DNA of 40,182 nt from Desulfobacteraceae bacterium. GTDB lineage: Bacteria > Desulfobacterota > DSM-4660 > Desulfatiglandales > Desulfatiglandaceae. Each line of letters starts with the position of its first letter. Positions within the stretch are counted from its first letter, which is position 1. This document shows positions 1-8,241 of the stretch, one piece after another. The notes beneath the pieces are model-generated. The model did not search any database. It was not told where the DNA came from and saw nothing but the letters and a program-made list of their open reading frames with translations. A program made the translations under genes and the position numbers. The stretch is from NCBI GenBank assembly GCA_030613055.1, contig JAUWMR010000035.1, forward strand, positions 1 to 40,182, in the 5' to 3' direction.

Positions 1-53
1 CATAATATATTATAATAATATAACATAAAATTGTGTAAAGTGGGGATAAAAAA

Positions 54-347
54 ATGGGAAATGTCCAGGCCGTTATAGATTTACCGGAAAAGCTATACCT
101 TTCCCTTTCTGCCTCTGGGTTGACTAAGGAAAAAATAGCTAGAGAATCAAGGAAGCTTTTCGCACTGAAATGTTTCAAGGAAAAAGTTCTTTCATTGGGG
201 AGGGCGTCTGAACTCTCAGGTCTTTCTAAATGGGATTTCATAGAGTATCTTAGCGATAATGGTGTTCCGGTTGTCGATTATGATCAGGATGAAATGAAAC
301 GGGAGTTTGAAACCGCTGATAACCTTTCCGAAAGGCTCAAAAAATGA
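54..347 (+). CDS. UPF0175 family antitoxin-like protein
   Basis: A 97-residue protein of the UPF0175 type, a small family usually found directly upstream of PIN-domain toxins and taken to be their antitoxin. An N-terminal strand with a DLPEKL motif (about residues 9-14) is followed by a helical segment with KEKIARESRKLFALK, and the middle carries LGRASELSGLSKWDFIEYL (about 47-65), a helix-turn-helix-like signature typical of the family. GGGGA lies just upstream of the ATG, in very AT-rich DNA that could hold the promoter. The stop codon overlaps the next start by four bases (ATGA), so the two genes are probably translationally coupled. Family assignment comes from sequence pattern; the antitoxin role is inferred from the family and the neighbour. 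Confidence 0.85.
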   Translation: MGNVQAVIDLPEKLYLSLSASGLTKEKIARESRKLFALKCFKEKVLSLGRASELSGLSKWDFIEYLSDNGVPVVDYDQDEMKREFETADNLSERLKK

Positions 348-829
348 TTGTTATCAGTGATTCCACAATCCTGATTGGGTTGGTAAAAATAGGGAAATTA
401 GACCTGCTCAAAGAAATCTTTTCTAAGGTTTATATCCCTGAAGAGGTCTTTAAGGAAGTAGTGGAAAGGGGCAAAGGAAAACCCGGGTCTAAAGTCATAA
501 AAGAAGCCGCCTGGATCGAGTCAAAGCCGGTTAAGGACAAAATACAGGTAGCTTTTCTGCTGGGTAGTCTTGAAAAGGGGGAGGCTGAAGTTCTTGTTCT
601 GGCCAGAGAACTGGAGGCCGATCTGATATTACTGGATGAGGAAAAGGCCAGAAAGAGTGCCGTCATCGCTGGTTTTGAAATAATGGGATTGCTTGGCCTG
701 TTCATTTTGGCCAAGAACCTCGGCCTAATTCATGAAGTTCGGCCTCTCGTTGATGAACTCATGATAAAGAAGTTCAGAATCAGTGATAAAATAATTGAGA
801 AAACATTAAAAAAGGCGGGTGAAGCGTAA
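344..829 (+). CDS. DUF3368 PIN-domain toxin (predicted ribonuclease)
   Basis: A 161-residue PIN-domain protein of the DUF3368 type, expected to be a metal-dependent RNase toxin. Acidic residues sit where PIN enzymes need them: Asp6 in VISDSTILIGL, a glutamate in the GEAEVLVLAREL motif near residue 79, and Asp/Glu in LILLDEEKARKSA near residue 98. Length is normal for the family. It starts inside the stop codon of the UPF0175 gene, the classic antitoxin-first arrangement. Toxicity is a family-level inference and is not visible in the sequence. Confidence 0.85.
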   Translation: MIVISDSTILIGLVKIGKLDLLKEIFSKVYIPEEVFKEVVERGKGKPGSKVIKEAAWIESKPVKDKIQVAFLLGSLEKGEAEVLVLARELEADLILLDEEKARKSAVIAGFEIMGLLGLFILAKNLGLIHEVRPLVDELMIKKFRISDKIIEKTLKKAGEA

Positions 830-1015
830 AATGGGGACAATCCTCGGGAGAAACCACCGTACTGGGGTGAAATCCGGTTTTGCATTTATTTAACTTGTAT
901 GACAATAACAAAAAACTATGGGGATATCTGCAATAAGGTCAGAAGGTAACAACATTACCAATCGCATAGTGGGGGTCATTATGCACATTTAAAAGTCCAT
1001 TCAGGAAGGAAAATT

Positions 1016-1603
1016 ATGGCTTTAGCTCAAAAAACAAAAAAGGGATTTACTTATGCTGATTACCTCACTTGGCCGGATGATGAACGGTGGGAACTGATTG
1101 ACGGCGAGGCGTATAATATGAGTCCTGCGCCGACCGTTAAACATCAGAAAATCACAGGCAATCTGTACATCTTACTCTCAAGCCATCCCGAGAAAAGAGC
1201 CGAATGTTTTGTTGGCATTGCCCCTACCGATGTAGTCTTGTCCGAATATGATGTGGTTCAGCCCGATGTTTTTGTTGTATGCGATGAAAAGAAAATCACA
1301 GAGGCCAATATCCAGGGTTCACCCGATCTGATCATCGAAGTTCTCTCCCCTGCCACTGCTCTGAAGGATAAACGAGAAAAGAAAAATCTGTATGAAAAAT
1401 ACGGGGTAAAAGAGTATATTATCGTTGATCCTGCCGCCCAATATGTTGAACGTTTCCTGCTTGAGGAAAGCGGTCTTTATGGAAAGGGCGGAATATTTGG
1501 GCCAAAAGAGGTTTTGCCCTTAGTTTCTCTCAAAGAAATAGAGATACCACTCTGGGAGATCTTTGAGGTAGAGGAGCCAAAGGATGAACAAATTAAAAGA
1601 TGA
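1016..1603 (+). CDS. Uma2 family (DUF820) PD-(D/E)XK nuclease-like protein
   Basis: A 195-residue Uma2/DUF820 protein with a restriction-endonuclease-like fold of unknown biological role. The family signature is clear: an N-terminal YADYLTWPDDERWELIDG segment (about 14-31), VQPDVFVV (about 82-89), PDLIIEVLSPAT (about 106-117), then a lysine-rich DKREKKNLYEKYGVKEYIIVDP block (about 120-141). The PD, E and K residues match the expected PD-(D/E)XK active site. GGAAGGAAAATT precedes the ATG, a good ribosome-binding site. The TGA stop falls exactly at the left edge of a short tandem repeat. No partner gene is evident, as is common for this family. Confidence 0.9.
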   Translation: MALAQKTKKGFTYADYLTWPDDERWELIDGEAYNMSPAPTVKHQKITGNLYILLSSHPEKRAECFVGIAPTDVVLSEYDVVQPDVFVVCDEKKITEANIQGSPDLIIEVLSPATALKDKREKKNLYEKYGVKEYIIVDPAAQYVERFLLEESGLYGKGGIFGPKEVLPLVSLKEIEIPLWEIFEVEEPKDEQIKR

Positions 1604-1653
1604 ACGTCCAACATCGAACGTCCAACATCGAACGTCCAACATCGAACGTCGAA
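1602..1653. repeat. 14-bp tandem repeat array, three units
   Basis: Three head-to-tail copies of GAACGTCCAACATC (1602-1615, 1616-1629, 1630-1643) and a partial fourth unit. The array overlaps the Uma2 stop codon and is followed by GTCGCTTCGCT. The reverse complement of the element at 12735-12859 shows the same unit and the same following motif, so the two belong to one dispersed repeat family. Chance translation gives a repetitive peptide that should not be called a gene. Confidence 0.9.
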
Positions 1654-1822
1654 TAATGATGTCGCTTCGCTATTTAAATTGTTTTAATAATCGAATAAAA
1701 AAAACATATTTGATGCCTACGAAGTCTTTATTCTTTGCGGCCGCAATGTTCTCATGCCCACCGGTGTACCCGAAAAAATTACCCAAGAGGATATATTACG
1801 AAAGTATTGCGTACAAATGGAA

Positions 1823-1868
1823 TGACCTGTAGTAATTAGACTGACCTGTAGTAATTAGACTGACCTGT
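1823..1868. repeat. 19-bp tandem duplication
   Basis: TGACCTGTAGTAATTAGAC occurs twice in direct succession (1823-1841, 1842-1860), followed by the first eight bases of a third unit (1861-1868). It looks like a slippage-type or target-site-type duplication. No function can be assigned. Confidence 0.85.
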
Positions 1869-2111
1869 TTGTTTTTTTTGAACTTTCCTTCGTTCCTTTT
1901 AACCACCTCGGTTATAAAGGACTTCCTCCTCGTTATTTTATTTTCCGAATTTCACCGCAAAATAATAGCTTGCGCCGTTACCACGCCGTGTGTGATTATG
2001 ATAGTATATTATATCTGTTTTCAAAAAAGGCCCTCAGATTTGTCTACTGACAGCCTACGCGCGTATATTATACCGTGTTGCAAAATTCGCTTGAGCTTAT
2101 ATCGAATATCC

Positions 2112-2142
2112 AGGGCAAGACAAAGAAAACTTGACTTGCCCT
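2112..2142 (+). promoter_or_regulatory. Inverted repeat upstream of the ATPase gene
   Basis: Perfect 8-bp arms AGGGCAAG (2112-2119) and CTTGCCCT (2135-2142) surround a 15-base A-rich loop about 95 bases before the proposed ATPase start. This could be an operator or a transcript hairpin. There is no U-tract to make it a good terminator. Regulatory function is a guess from position. Confidence 0.35.
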
Positions 2143-2237
2143 AAGGATATGATAATTTGCAGTAATTCAGCTATTTTTTAGACAGGACAACACTCCAAGG
2201 CGGGCAAGCAAGAATTGACATGATAAGGATGGTAACA

Positions 2238-4028
2238 ATGAGATTTCCTTACGGTGTGTGCGATTTTAATAAGGTCATAACAGAAAAATTGTTTTACTGC
2301 GACCGGACAGACCGTATCTCCACGATAGAGGATACAGGATATTTTCTTCTTTTTCTGCGTCCAAGAAGATTCGGCAAAAGCCTTTTGCTTTCCATGCTTG
2401 AAAACTATTATGACCTGGCCCGGAAAGACCGGTTTCAGGATATCTTTGGTCATCTCCTGATCGGTAAAAACCCCACCCCCTTGCACAATCAATACTTTAT
2501 TCTTAAATGGGATTTTTCCTGTGTTGATCCTTCAGGAAGCGCTAAAGATATTAAAAGAGCATTTCATGACCATATCAATTCCTGCATTAAGGCATTTGAG
2601 CTATATTATAAAGATTATTTGTTCTGTGATATTGAAGTAGATCCTCATAACGCCATCAATTCAATCAAATCCCTTCTGTCCATAACCCGCAAGTCCGGAC
2701 ATCCTGTTTATCTATTAATAGACGAATATGACAACTTTGCCAATGAAGTTATGATGGGAGTGCGCAGAAAAAAAGAGGACATTTACGAAGCGCTTGTGTA
2801 CGAGGAAGGACCGCTAAAGACACTGTTTAAAGCAGTCAAGGCATCGACAGACGGCTCAGGTTTTGACCGGAGCTTTATTACAGGTGTATCACCGGTTGCA
2901 ATGAGCGATATTACAAGCGGTTATAATATTGCAGAAAACATATATCTTAATCCGGTCTTTAATGATTTATGCGGCTTTCATGAAGCAGAAATAGAAAAAG
3001 CCCTAAAAACGATAGCAAAAAAATGCGGGTTTAAAGAAAAGGACGCTGCGGAAGCGCTTGACATCATGCGTACTTATTATAACGGATATGCATTTTCCGT
3101 GGATGCAAAAGAGCTTGTTTATAATGTTTATAATCCAACTCTGGCAATCTATTTTATGAAGGCATTCTCCAGCGCCTGCAAATATCCGAGAGAAATGCTC
3201 GATTCCAATCTTGCAGCAGACGAGGCAAAGCTTCAGTATATATCTCAGATACCAAAAGGAAGTCAGTTGCTTCTTGATTTGATGAAAAAGGATAATCATC
3301 TCGTTATCTCCAGGCTGGCTACCCGTTTCGGAATTCAACAGATGGTCACGGATCAGAGCAAAGATTTTGCTTTTATCGCCTCTTTTCTCTATTATTTTGG
3401 CATATTGACAATAGATAGCGAAACAGATGAAGGCGAATTAATCCTGAGAGTACCCAATTTGACAACACGGGGTCCTTATGTGGAACGGATACGACAAACA
3501 CTCCTGCCCGACCCGTCTGACAGAGATGACGGGGTTTTTGCCGCCAGGCAGCTTTATGCCAAAGGCGATATGGAGCCGCTTTGCGAGTTTGTTGAACAGA
3601 GATTTTTTAAAGTATTCCATAACCGCGACTACCGATGGGCCAATGAGCTCACTGTTAAAACAGCTTTTTTGACACTTCTTTATAATGACATTCTCTATAT
3701 TATCGATTCAGAAAAAGATATAAGCCGCACTTACGCTGATTTAATTATGATTATCCGGCCTGATATGAGACGGTTCAAAATCTTTGATATCCTCATTGAG
3801 TTCAAGTATGTAAGTCTTAAAGAAGCTGGTTTGACCGGCCAAAAGGCAAAGGAATTAAGCGCAGAAAAGCTGCAATCTATTCCTTTAATGCAAGCCAGGA
3901 TGGAAGAGGCAAAAAAGCAGGTCATCCAATACGGCAATGCGCTTGAGCAGAAGTACGATAACCTACGGCTTAAAAGGTATGCCGTAGTGTCACTCGGTTT
4001 TGAGAGATTGTGGTGGGTAGAAATATAG
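2238..4028 (+). CDS. AAA-ATPase-like protein with C-terminal PD-(D/E)XK nuclease domain (copy 1)
   Basis: A 596-residue protein of the AAA-ATPase-like/PDDEXK_9 (older DUF1703) type. The N-terminal half has the family opening FPYGVCDFNKV, a Walker A-like loop RPRRFGKSLLLSML (about 41-54) and a Walker B-like VYLLIDEYDN. The C-terminal quarter has ADLIMIIRP followed by FDILIEFKYV, the D...ExK pattern of a PD-(D/E)XK nuclease fold. The internal ATG at 2238 is preferred over 2220: AAGGA (2225-2229) sits eight bases before it, and the paralogue at 37527-39308 begins at the same position. Biological role is unknown; the family often occurs as many variable copies per genome. It stands alone, followed at once by a palindromic element. 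Confidence 0.88.
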   Translation: MRFPYGVCDFNKVITEKLFYCDRTDRISTIEDTGYFLLFLRPRRFGKSLLLSMLENYYDLARKDRFQDIFGHLLIGKNPTPLHNQYFILKWDFSCVDPSGSAKDIKRAFHDHINSCIKAFELYYKDYLFCDIEVDPHNAINSIKSLLSITRKSGHPVYLLIDEYDNFANEVMMGVRRKKEDIYEALVYEEGPLKTLFKAVKASTDGSGFDRSFITGVSPVAMSDITSGYNIAENIYLNPVFNDLCGFHEAEIEKALKTIAKKCGFKEKDAAEALDIMRTYYNGYAFSVDAKELVYNVYNPTLAIYFMKAFSSACKYPREMLDSNLAADEAKLQYISQIPKGSQLLLDLMKKDNHLVISRLATRFGIQQMVTDQSKDFAFIASFLYYFGILTIDSETDEGELILRVPNLTTRGPYVERIRQTLLPDPSDRDDGVFAARQLYAKGDMEPLCEFVEQRFFKVFHNRDYRWANELTVKTAFLTLLYNDILYIIDSEKDISRTYADLIMIIRPDMRRFKIFDILIEFKYVSLKEAGLTGQKAKELSAEKLQSIPLMQARMEEAKKQVIQYGNALEQKYDNLRLKRYAVVSLGFERLWWVEI

Positions 4029-4179
4029 GTAACCGTTCACGGAACGTCGAAATTAGAAAATAGAAACTGGAAATTTGGCCTTCATGCTTTTGCACTGTTC
4101 TTCCCAATTTCCAATTTCTATTTTAATCTCTCCCTAATTTCTACTTTCCAATTTCAAGTTTCAAGCCGTGAACGGCTAC
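4029..4179. repeat. 150-bp imperfect palindromic element
   Basis: The 14-base arms at 4029-4042 and 4166-4179 are inverted copies with one mismatch (GTAaCCGTTCACGG against GTAgCCGTTCACGG). Inside them lie further inverted, purine-rich stretches (GAAACTGGAAATTTGG near 4063 against CCAATTTCCAATTTC near 4106). It begins with the base after the ATPase stop codon, so a transcript could fold into a long hairpin and act as a terminator. The structure resembles a small non-autonomous or REP/BIME-like element; no transposase is present. Confidence 0.75.
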
Positions 4180-4187
4180 CCTTTTCT

Positions 4188-4595
4188 TTACTTTAATCGT
4201 CTGGTTAATCTGGTAAAAAACAATTCTCTTTCCAGCAGTCTCCAGATATAATCAGCTTCGACTGTCATAGCTTTTTGAATTTGCTTTCTTTTTTTCAATG
4301 CCTTCTTCAAACCTTTCAATGCATCCCATTTAGCTTTTATGAAATCTTTGCTTCGGCCGCGTGCTGTAAAAAAGAAAAAGGCTGCCGTGTCATAGATAAT
4401 GTGGGGAAAGATACTTTTAAGTATCAATCCGGCAGGCATATTCTTAATGTAAACCCACTCTAGATTTCGGTGGCTGTAGTAAACCGAGGTAGGAGAATCA
4501 TAAACAATGCTGCCGCTAGCCTTGTGGTACACGACTGCCTCCGGAACGTACAGACACTTATCCCCTTTTAACTGAGCTCTGAAACTAAGGTATCG
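4188..4595 (-). pseudogene. C-terminal remnant of a GT2 glycosyltransferase
   Basis: Reading on from the TGA of the upstream GT2 gene in the same frame gives LSFRAQLKGDKCLYVPEAVV, then YHKASGS and YYSHRNLEWVY. This is the hallmark tail of rhamnosyltransferase-like GT2 enzymes, whose acidic ED-DLSFR motif normally sits just before. The nucleotide-binding N-terminal half is missing. About 135 codons remain open to the stop at 4188. A GTG near 4532 could start a 114-residue product, but it would lack the catalytic domain. It is most likely the 3' end of a glycosyltransferase gene joined to another GT gene by deletion or recombination. Confidence 0.75.
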
Positions 4596-5408
4596 TCATA
4601 AAATTGCTTTGAGAATTCTCTTGTAGAAATACCTGAGAAAAGTAAAGGTATCGAAAAAGATGGCTTTGAAAAAGCCAATTTGTTCGTGTCTAATAAAAAT
4701 TTCCTCAATATATCCAGACAAGTTTCCCTGCATAGAAATACCGCTTCCACAGTTTGCAATTATTTTATTCACATAAATATGCTTTGCTTTTTGGAGGAAC
4801 AGCATCAAGTTGAGTTGATAATCTCCTGAAATGTGATACTGTTTTATGGATCGATCTCCTGATGTAGAGGCGCCGTAACGAAACTGTTCGAAAACATTAT
4901 GTCGATAAAATACGCCTTGATGGTGTATGGTATTTTTGAAATACATAGATTTACCAAACCGGCTCTGGAACAATCTTCCATCAGCGTAAATCACATTTCC
5001 CAAAAGCATAGCGATATCACCTGGTATGGCTCGATCCTTAAAAATTACCTTCAAAGTATCTCGGCTATCAAAAGCGTCGTCTACGCCCAAAAAATAAAGC
5101 CATTCTCCATCTGCCGCCTTAATTCCTTTATTCATGGCATCATATATGCCGGTGTCTGTTTCTGATATCCAGTAATCGATATCACCATCATTTTTTCTTA
5201 AGATATCTAATGTTCCGTCGCCTGACCCACCGTCTATGATGATATGTTCTTTATTGGAGTAAGTTTGACTTTTAACTTCTTTAATGGCCTCTTGCAGCTT
5301 ATTTTTTGCATTATAAGCAACTGTAATGATGCTGATTAAAGGTAAGTTGGGCTTGGATTTTTTGAGACACCCTCCCCTTTTTCTCCCTCCAGTTAGCTTC
5401 TTATTCAT
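4596..5408 (-). CDS. GT2 family glycosyltransferase (WfgS/WcaE-like)
   Basis: A 270-residue GT-A fold glycosyltransferase expected to move a sugar from a nucleotide-sugar donor during surface glycan assembly. The N-terminal LISIITVAYNAKNKLQEAI (about 24-42), IIIDGGSGDGTLDIL (about 55-69) and ISETDTGIYDAMNKGI (about 81-96) are typical. The metal-binding DXD region reads FLGVDDAF (about 106-113). A hydrophobic/basic tail ends in RYFYKRILKAIL. It has no transmembrane bundle. The gene lies 36 bases downstream of another GT2 gene on the same strand and is probably co-transcribed with it. Its stop codon abuts a GT remnant. The ATG at 5408 has no strong ribosome-binding site. Donor and acceptor cannot be told. 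Confidence 0.88.
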   Translation of the reverse strand: MNKKLTGGRKRGGCLKKSKPNLPLISIITVAYNAKNKLQEAIKEVKSQTYSNKEHIIIDGGSGDGTLDILRKNDGDIDYWISETDTGIYDAMNKGIKAADGEWLYFLGVDDAFDSRDTLKVIFKDRAIPGDIAMLLGNVIYADGRLFQSRFGKSMYFKNTIHHQGVFYRHNVFEQFRYGASTSGDRSIKQYHISGDYQLNLMLFLQKAKHIYVNKIIANCGSGISMQGNLSGYIEEIFIRHEQIGFFKAIFFDTFTFLRYFYKRILKAIL

Positions 5409-5444
5409 GCACTATTCCACTTGTACCAATTTCACCTTAAGCGA

Positions 5445-6569
5445 TCAGGTTAATTCAACAGAAAACCCCGACAATCTCCATTGATGTAATGTTAGGCATA
5501 CTATTGAAATTTTTCTGTAAGGCCCCTCCACCAGGGGCATCTCTACAAAAAGCAGACCTTCTTTAGCTAATACGATATACGTATAGATATCATTGATTGT
5601 TATACGATAAATTTTATCATTCGGTTCCACTTGGAGGCAAAGCCTTTTCCACTTCCGTTTATCGTACCAGGGCAGGTGAATCGTACCGCGGCCTTCCACT
5701 ACAGGTTCCCATCGGTGAAAGCCGTAATTTGTCTCGCAAGTATCATTTCTTGAATCCCGCATCTTATAAACACATTTCTTAAAACGTCTCAGGAGACTCA
5801 AAAGGTGAAGGGAGGTCTGCTCAGCTATCGTCTTCTTTTTCTTAAAAGTCAATCCATAATAGTAAGAACCCAGGCATGATAATGGCAAGACTTTCTTGCC
5901 ATATTTTCGTTCAATTCGATATATCTCTTTGTAACGTCTTTTGCCACCGCTCAATGTCTTTGTCTCGGGATAATATCTAACTGCTGCCAGCGCCTCATGG
6001 ATATATTTGAATTTTGCGCCGGCTAATGACAATCTACACCATAGGTCCCAGTCCATGGTGTATTGCAAAGTAGGATCTATTCCACCCACCATTTCATAAG
6101 CGGAGCGCCGCACGAAGCATGCCGGCTGGCAAATAAAACAGGTCCGCGTCAGGTCTTTTGCATTGAATTCCTGAATGGGCGGAAAGTATGAAAGGAAAAA
6201 ACCTTCAGGTGTGACATGTATGGCATCGCCATAGACAATATCCAATTCAGGGTCTTTTTCAAAACAAGCAGCTACCTTATCAAGGGCGCCCGGGAAGTAA
6301 TAATCGTCGGCGTTTAACCAGGCCACAATGTCGCCGGGGACTTTATCTTTTCCGTCTCTTATGGCAGCGGCCTGACCTTCATCAGGGGCAGAGCGTAAAT
6401 AGGTGATGATATCGGAATACTCTTCGACGACCTCATTGAAACTGTCTGTCGAGCCGCCATCCATAACGGCAAGTCTGAATGAAGCGGACTGGTATCGGAG
6501 ACTTTCCAAGGCAAAAGGCAGGAAATGACTCTGATTAAAGTTTGGAATTACAATTGCAAAGGTTAACAC
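5445..6569 (-). CDS. GT2 family glycosyltransferase with C-terminal extension
   Basis: A GT-A fold glycosyltransferase of about 374 residues. It opens with LTFAIVIPNFNQSHFLPFAL and has MDGGSTDSFNEVV, the donor-site SAPDEGQAAAIRDG and the metal motif WLNADDYY. YTMDWDLWCRLSLAG and the later KTLSGGKRRYKEI are typical of WfgS-like enzymes. After about residue 280 comes an extra segment rich in predicted strands (HRWEPVVEGRGTIHLPWYD onward), perhaps a glycan-binding or dimerisation module; that is inference. A GTG start at 6569 is preferred because AAAGG lies nine bases upstream and it clears the preceding gene, which ends at 6584. A TTG at 6605 is the alternative. Confidence 0.87.
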   Translation of the reverse strand: MLTFAIVIPNFNQSHFLPFALESLRYQSASFRLAVMDGGSTDSFNEVVEEYSDIITYLRSAPDEGQAAAIRDGKDKVPGDIVAWLNADDYYFPGALDKVAACFEKDPELDIVYGDAIHVTPEGFFLSYFPPIQEFNAKDLTRTCFICQPACFVRRSAYEMVGGIDPTLQYTMDWDLWCRLSLAGAKFKYIHEALAAVRYYPETKTLSGGKRRYKEIYRIERKYGKKVLPLSCLGSYYYGLTFKKKKTIAEQTSLHLLSLLRRFKKCVYKMRDSRNDTCETNYGFHRWEPVVEGRGTIHLPWYDKRKWKRLCLQVEPNDKIYRITINDIYTYIVLAKEGLLFVEMPLVEGPYRKISIVCLTLHQWRLSGFSVELT

Positions 6570-6583
6570 GAAATCGGACCTTT

Positions 6584-7999
6584 CTATTTCCCTCTGCGCT
6601 TGCAAAGAAATAATGTGCGCCCGTTGGGAAGCAATGTTTTGTCAATAAATTCGAAGGATTTTTCAAAACTCGAGTTAAACACCTCCAGATTGTACGGAAG
6701 GTGTTCATCGCCCCGATTCCTTAAGAGCTTTTGCACCATGGGATCGGTAGGAGGAACAAACTCCACCAGCACGTGATCTGCGAGACCTGCAAACCATTCT
6801 GCAATCAGCGAAAGTGGCACGCAGCAGGAAAACACAAGATGATGGATCAGCGCTAACGCCAATACCAGGTCTGCAGGGCCACGATCGCGCAAGCTTGACC
6901 GTTCATTACCATCCCATCCGAGACCCGGTGAAGGATTGGCAAGGTCCATGGTCAACGGCAGAATTCGTTTCGTTCCGTTGTCTCCGGAAACCCTTTGGTA
7001 AAGATATTCCGTACAGGCCGGATCTCCATCAATGCTCACCACGAATGCCCCCTCAGAGGCCGCAATAAACGAAAACTCACCAGTATTTCCCCCCAGATCC
7101 CACACAATATTGGGTTGTAGCCGCTGCACCACTCTACCCACATACTCGGATTTCCTGGACACGTCCTCGGCCTGGTAGGCTCGAATCTCCCCATACTCTT
7201 CCCATATCCTGGAAGAGCGTTTCCATTTTATACTTCCTACAGTGCGTTGCAGTGAACGCACCAGGCCAATCAAGCCGCGGTCATTGACTTTTGGCTTCTT
7301 GACCGATTTTGTTTTACCAATGTCTTCCTTTCGATCCGCCGTATCCTGAAACCGTGCATGAAGGGTCAGATGCATGAAAAGGCCCGGCCGATATCGCCTC
7401 CAAAATGGCAACATCTTTGTTGCCAAGTCTAATGGATAACCGTCTATGTAATTTCGCCACAATGAAAGCATGCGTATATCGCGATATGCGGCCATGGCAA
7501 GCGGGGCCAGAAAATGTGAGCAAAACTGTCCGTATGCAACCCACGGACTCTCTGCAATCCTCTGACCAATTGACAGGGTATCTATCAAGCACAGCCGATT
7601 GCCGTCATATTGCACATTAAAGGCGCTGGCATCACGCAGCCAGAAACCATGCGGCAGAAGCATTTCCATGGCATCAAGGTGGATTAGAGCGGCTTCTTTG
7701 AGCATGGAAAATGGCCACTCCCATGGATAGCTTATCATGGGCAGGCGGGGATGACACAGGCAGTAGACCGTCCCTTCGGGCGCCGGATCGCCCAAGTTCA
7801 CCTCATCGTGTCGGAGCAATAATCCGGCCTCAATAAGTTTATCATAGATCCCAGCATCCCGTGCCGCTTCAAAATCTTTGACTCCGGGTCCAAAGATGCT
7901 TCGATAAATCTTGCCGTCCCTGCTGAAAACATGCCCTGAAGGGTCTCTGAATGAGCGTGGATCCGAACCCATCTGAGTAACGTGCTCCACACTATTCAT
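6584..7999 (-). CDS. Two-domain SAM-dependent methyltransferase (NoeA-like)
   Basis: A protein of about 471 residues. The C-terminal half is a class I methyltransferase with motif I DLGGNTGEF (301-309), followed by an acidic VVSIDGDP strand end. The N-terminal half has DPSGHVFSRDGKIYR, ISYPWEWPFSMLKEAAL and LRDASAFNVQYDGNRLCLID, matching the first domain of proteins annotated as NoeA-like methyltransferases. The Asp123-x4-Asn128...Asp140 spacing recalls a protein-kinase-like catalytic loop. The ATG at 7999 overlaps the stop of the small upstream gene (ATGA). A later ATG at 7972, after GGAG, is also possible. It probably methylates a sugar or lipid-linked glycan, given the flanking glycosyltransferases. 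Confidence 0.82.
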   Translation of the reverse strand: MNSVEHVTQMGSDPRSFRDPSGHVFSRDGKIYRSIFGPGVKDFEAARDAGIYDKLIEAGLLLRHDEVNLGDPAPEGTVYCLCHPRLPMISYPWEWPFSMLKEAALIHLDAMEMLLPHGFWLRDASAFNVQYDGNRLCLIDTLSIGQRIAESPWVAYGQFCSHFLAPLAMAAYRDIRMLSLWRNYIDGYPLDLATKMLPFWRRYRPGLFMHLTLHARFQDTADRKEDIGKTKSVKKPKVNDRGLIGLVRSLQRTVGSIKWKRSSRIWEEYGEIRAYQAEDVSRKSEYVGRVVQRLQPNIVWDLGGNTGEFSFIAASEGAFVVSIDGDPACTEYLYQRVSGDNGTKRILPLTMDLANPSPGLGWDGNERSSLRDRGPADLVLALALIHHLVFSCCVPLSLIAEWFAGLADHVLVEFVPPTDPMVQKLLRNRGDEHLPYNLEVFNSSFEKSFEFIDKTLLPNGRTLFLCKRRGK

Positions 8000-8201
8000 C
8001 CTTTTTGCGGCCAAAAAGACGACCAAAAAATGATCGCAAGCGACGTCGAAATACGCCAATAGACACACTAACCGCTGCCACGGCGGCAATCGCCGCTTGA
8101 ACCAGCATACTGCCCGTCCCTGGATCAATATAGGCATGGGCTCTTTTTACGAGAACAAGTGCAAAAACTACACACAGCAAAATAACAATGAACTTTTTCA
8201 T
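7992..8201 (-). CDS. Small membrane or secreted protein with AYIDPGTGS motif
   Basis: A 69-residue protein with a hydrophobic N-terminal segment (KKFIVILLCVVFALVLVKRA) that could be a signal anchor, then AYIDPGTGSMLVQAAIAA, a second hydrophobic stretch, and a very basic tail (RRRLRSFFGRLFGRKKDE). GGGAGGGG at 8209-8216, seven bases before the ATG, fixes this start over an upstream in-frame ATG at 8240. The AYIDPGTGS signature recurs in tiny proteins within surface-polysaccharide clusters, but I know no assigned function. Its stop overlaps the methyltransferase start, so the two are likely coupled. Confidence 0.75.
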   Translation of the reverse strand: MKKFIVILLCVVFALVLVKRAHAYIDPGTGSMLVQAAIAAVAAVSVSIGVFRRRLRSFFGRLFGRKKDE

Positions 8202-8241
8202 TAGGATTCCCCTCCCTATGAACTGCAACAGCGAGCGCATT

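Larger units (their letters stand above)
1654..2219. other. Intergenic gap without a supported gene
   Basis: About 570 bases with no convincing coding signal on either strand. Visible contents are the tail of the dispersed repeat, a duplicated 19-bp unit (1823-1860), and an inverted repeat (2112-2142) ahead of the ATPase gene. Short open frames here lack ribosome-binding sites and recognisable domains. Confidence 0.6.

Noticed and set aside
1602-1653. Possible CRISPR-like array
   Set aside because: The 14-bp units are directly adjacent with no spacers, and no cas gene is present.
1584-1832. Plus-strand frame of 82 codons after Uma2
   Set aside because: Its first third is a translated 14-bp tandem repeat, it has no ribosome-binding site or domain, and it overlaps the Uma2 end in another frame.
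2131-2156. Sigma-70 promoter TTGACT...GATAAT before ATPase copy 1
   Set aside because: The spacing between hexamers is about 14 bases, too short for a convincing promoter.
2178-2492. Minus-strand frame of 104 codons over the start of ATPase copy 1
   Set aside because: It lies antisense to a clear protein-coding gene and has no recognisable domain or ribosome-binding site.
8000-8137. Longer methyltransferase start at 8137
   Set aside because: The extra residues are an out-of-frame reading of the small AYIDPGTGS gene, which has its own strong ribosome-binding site.
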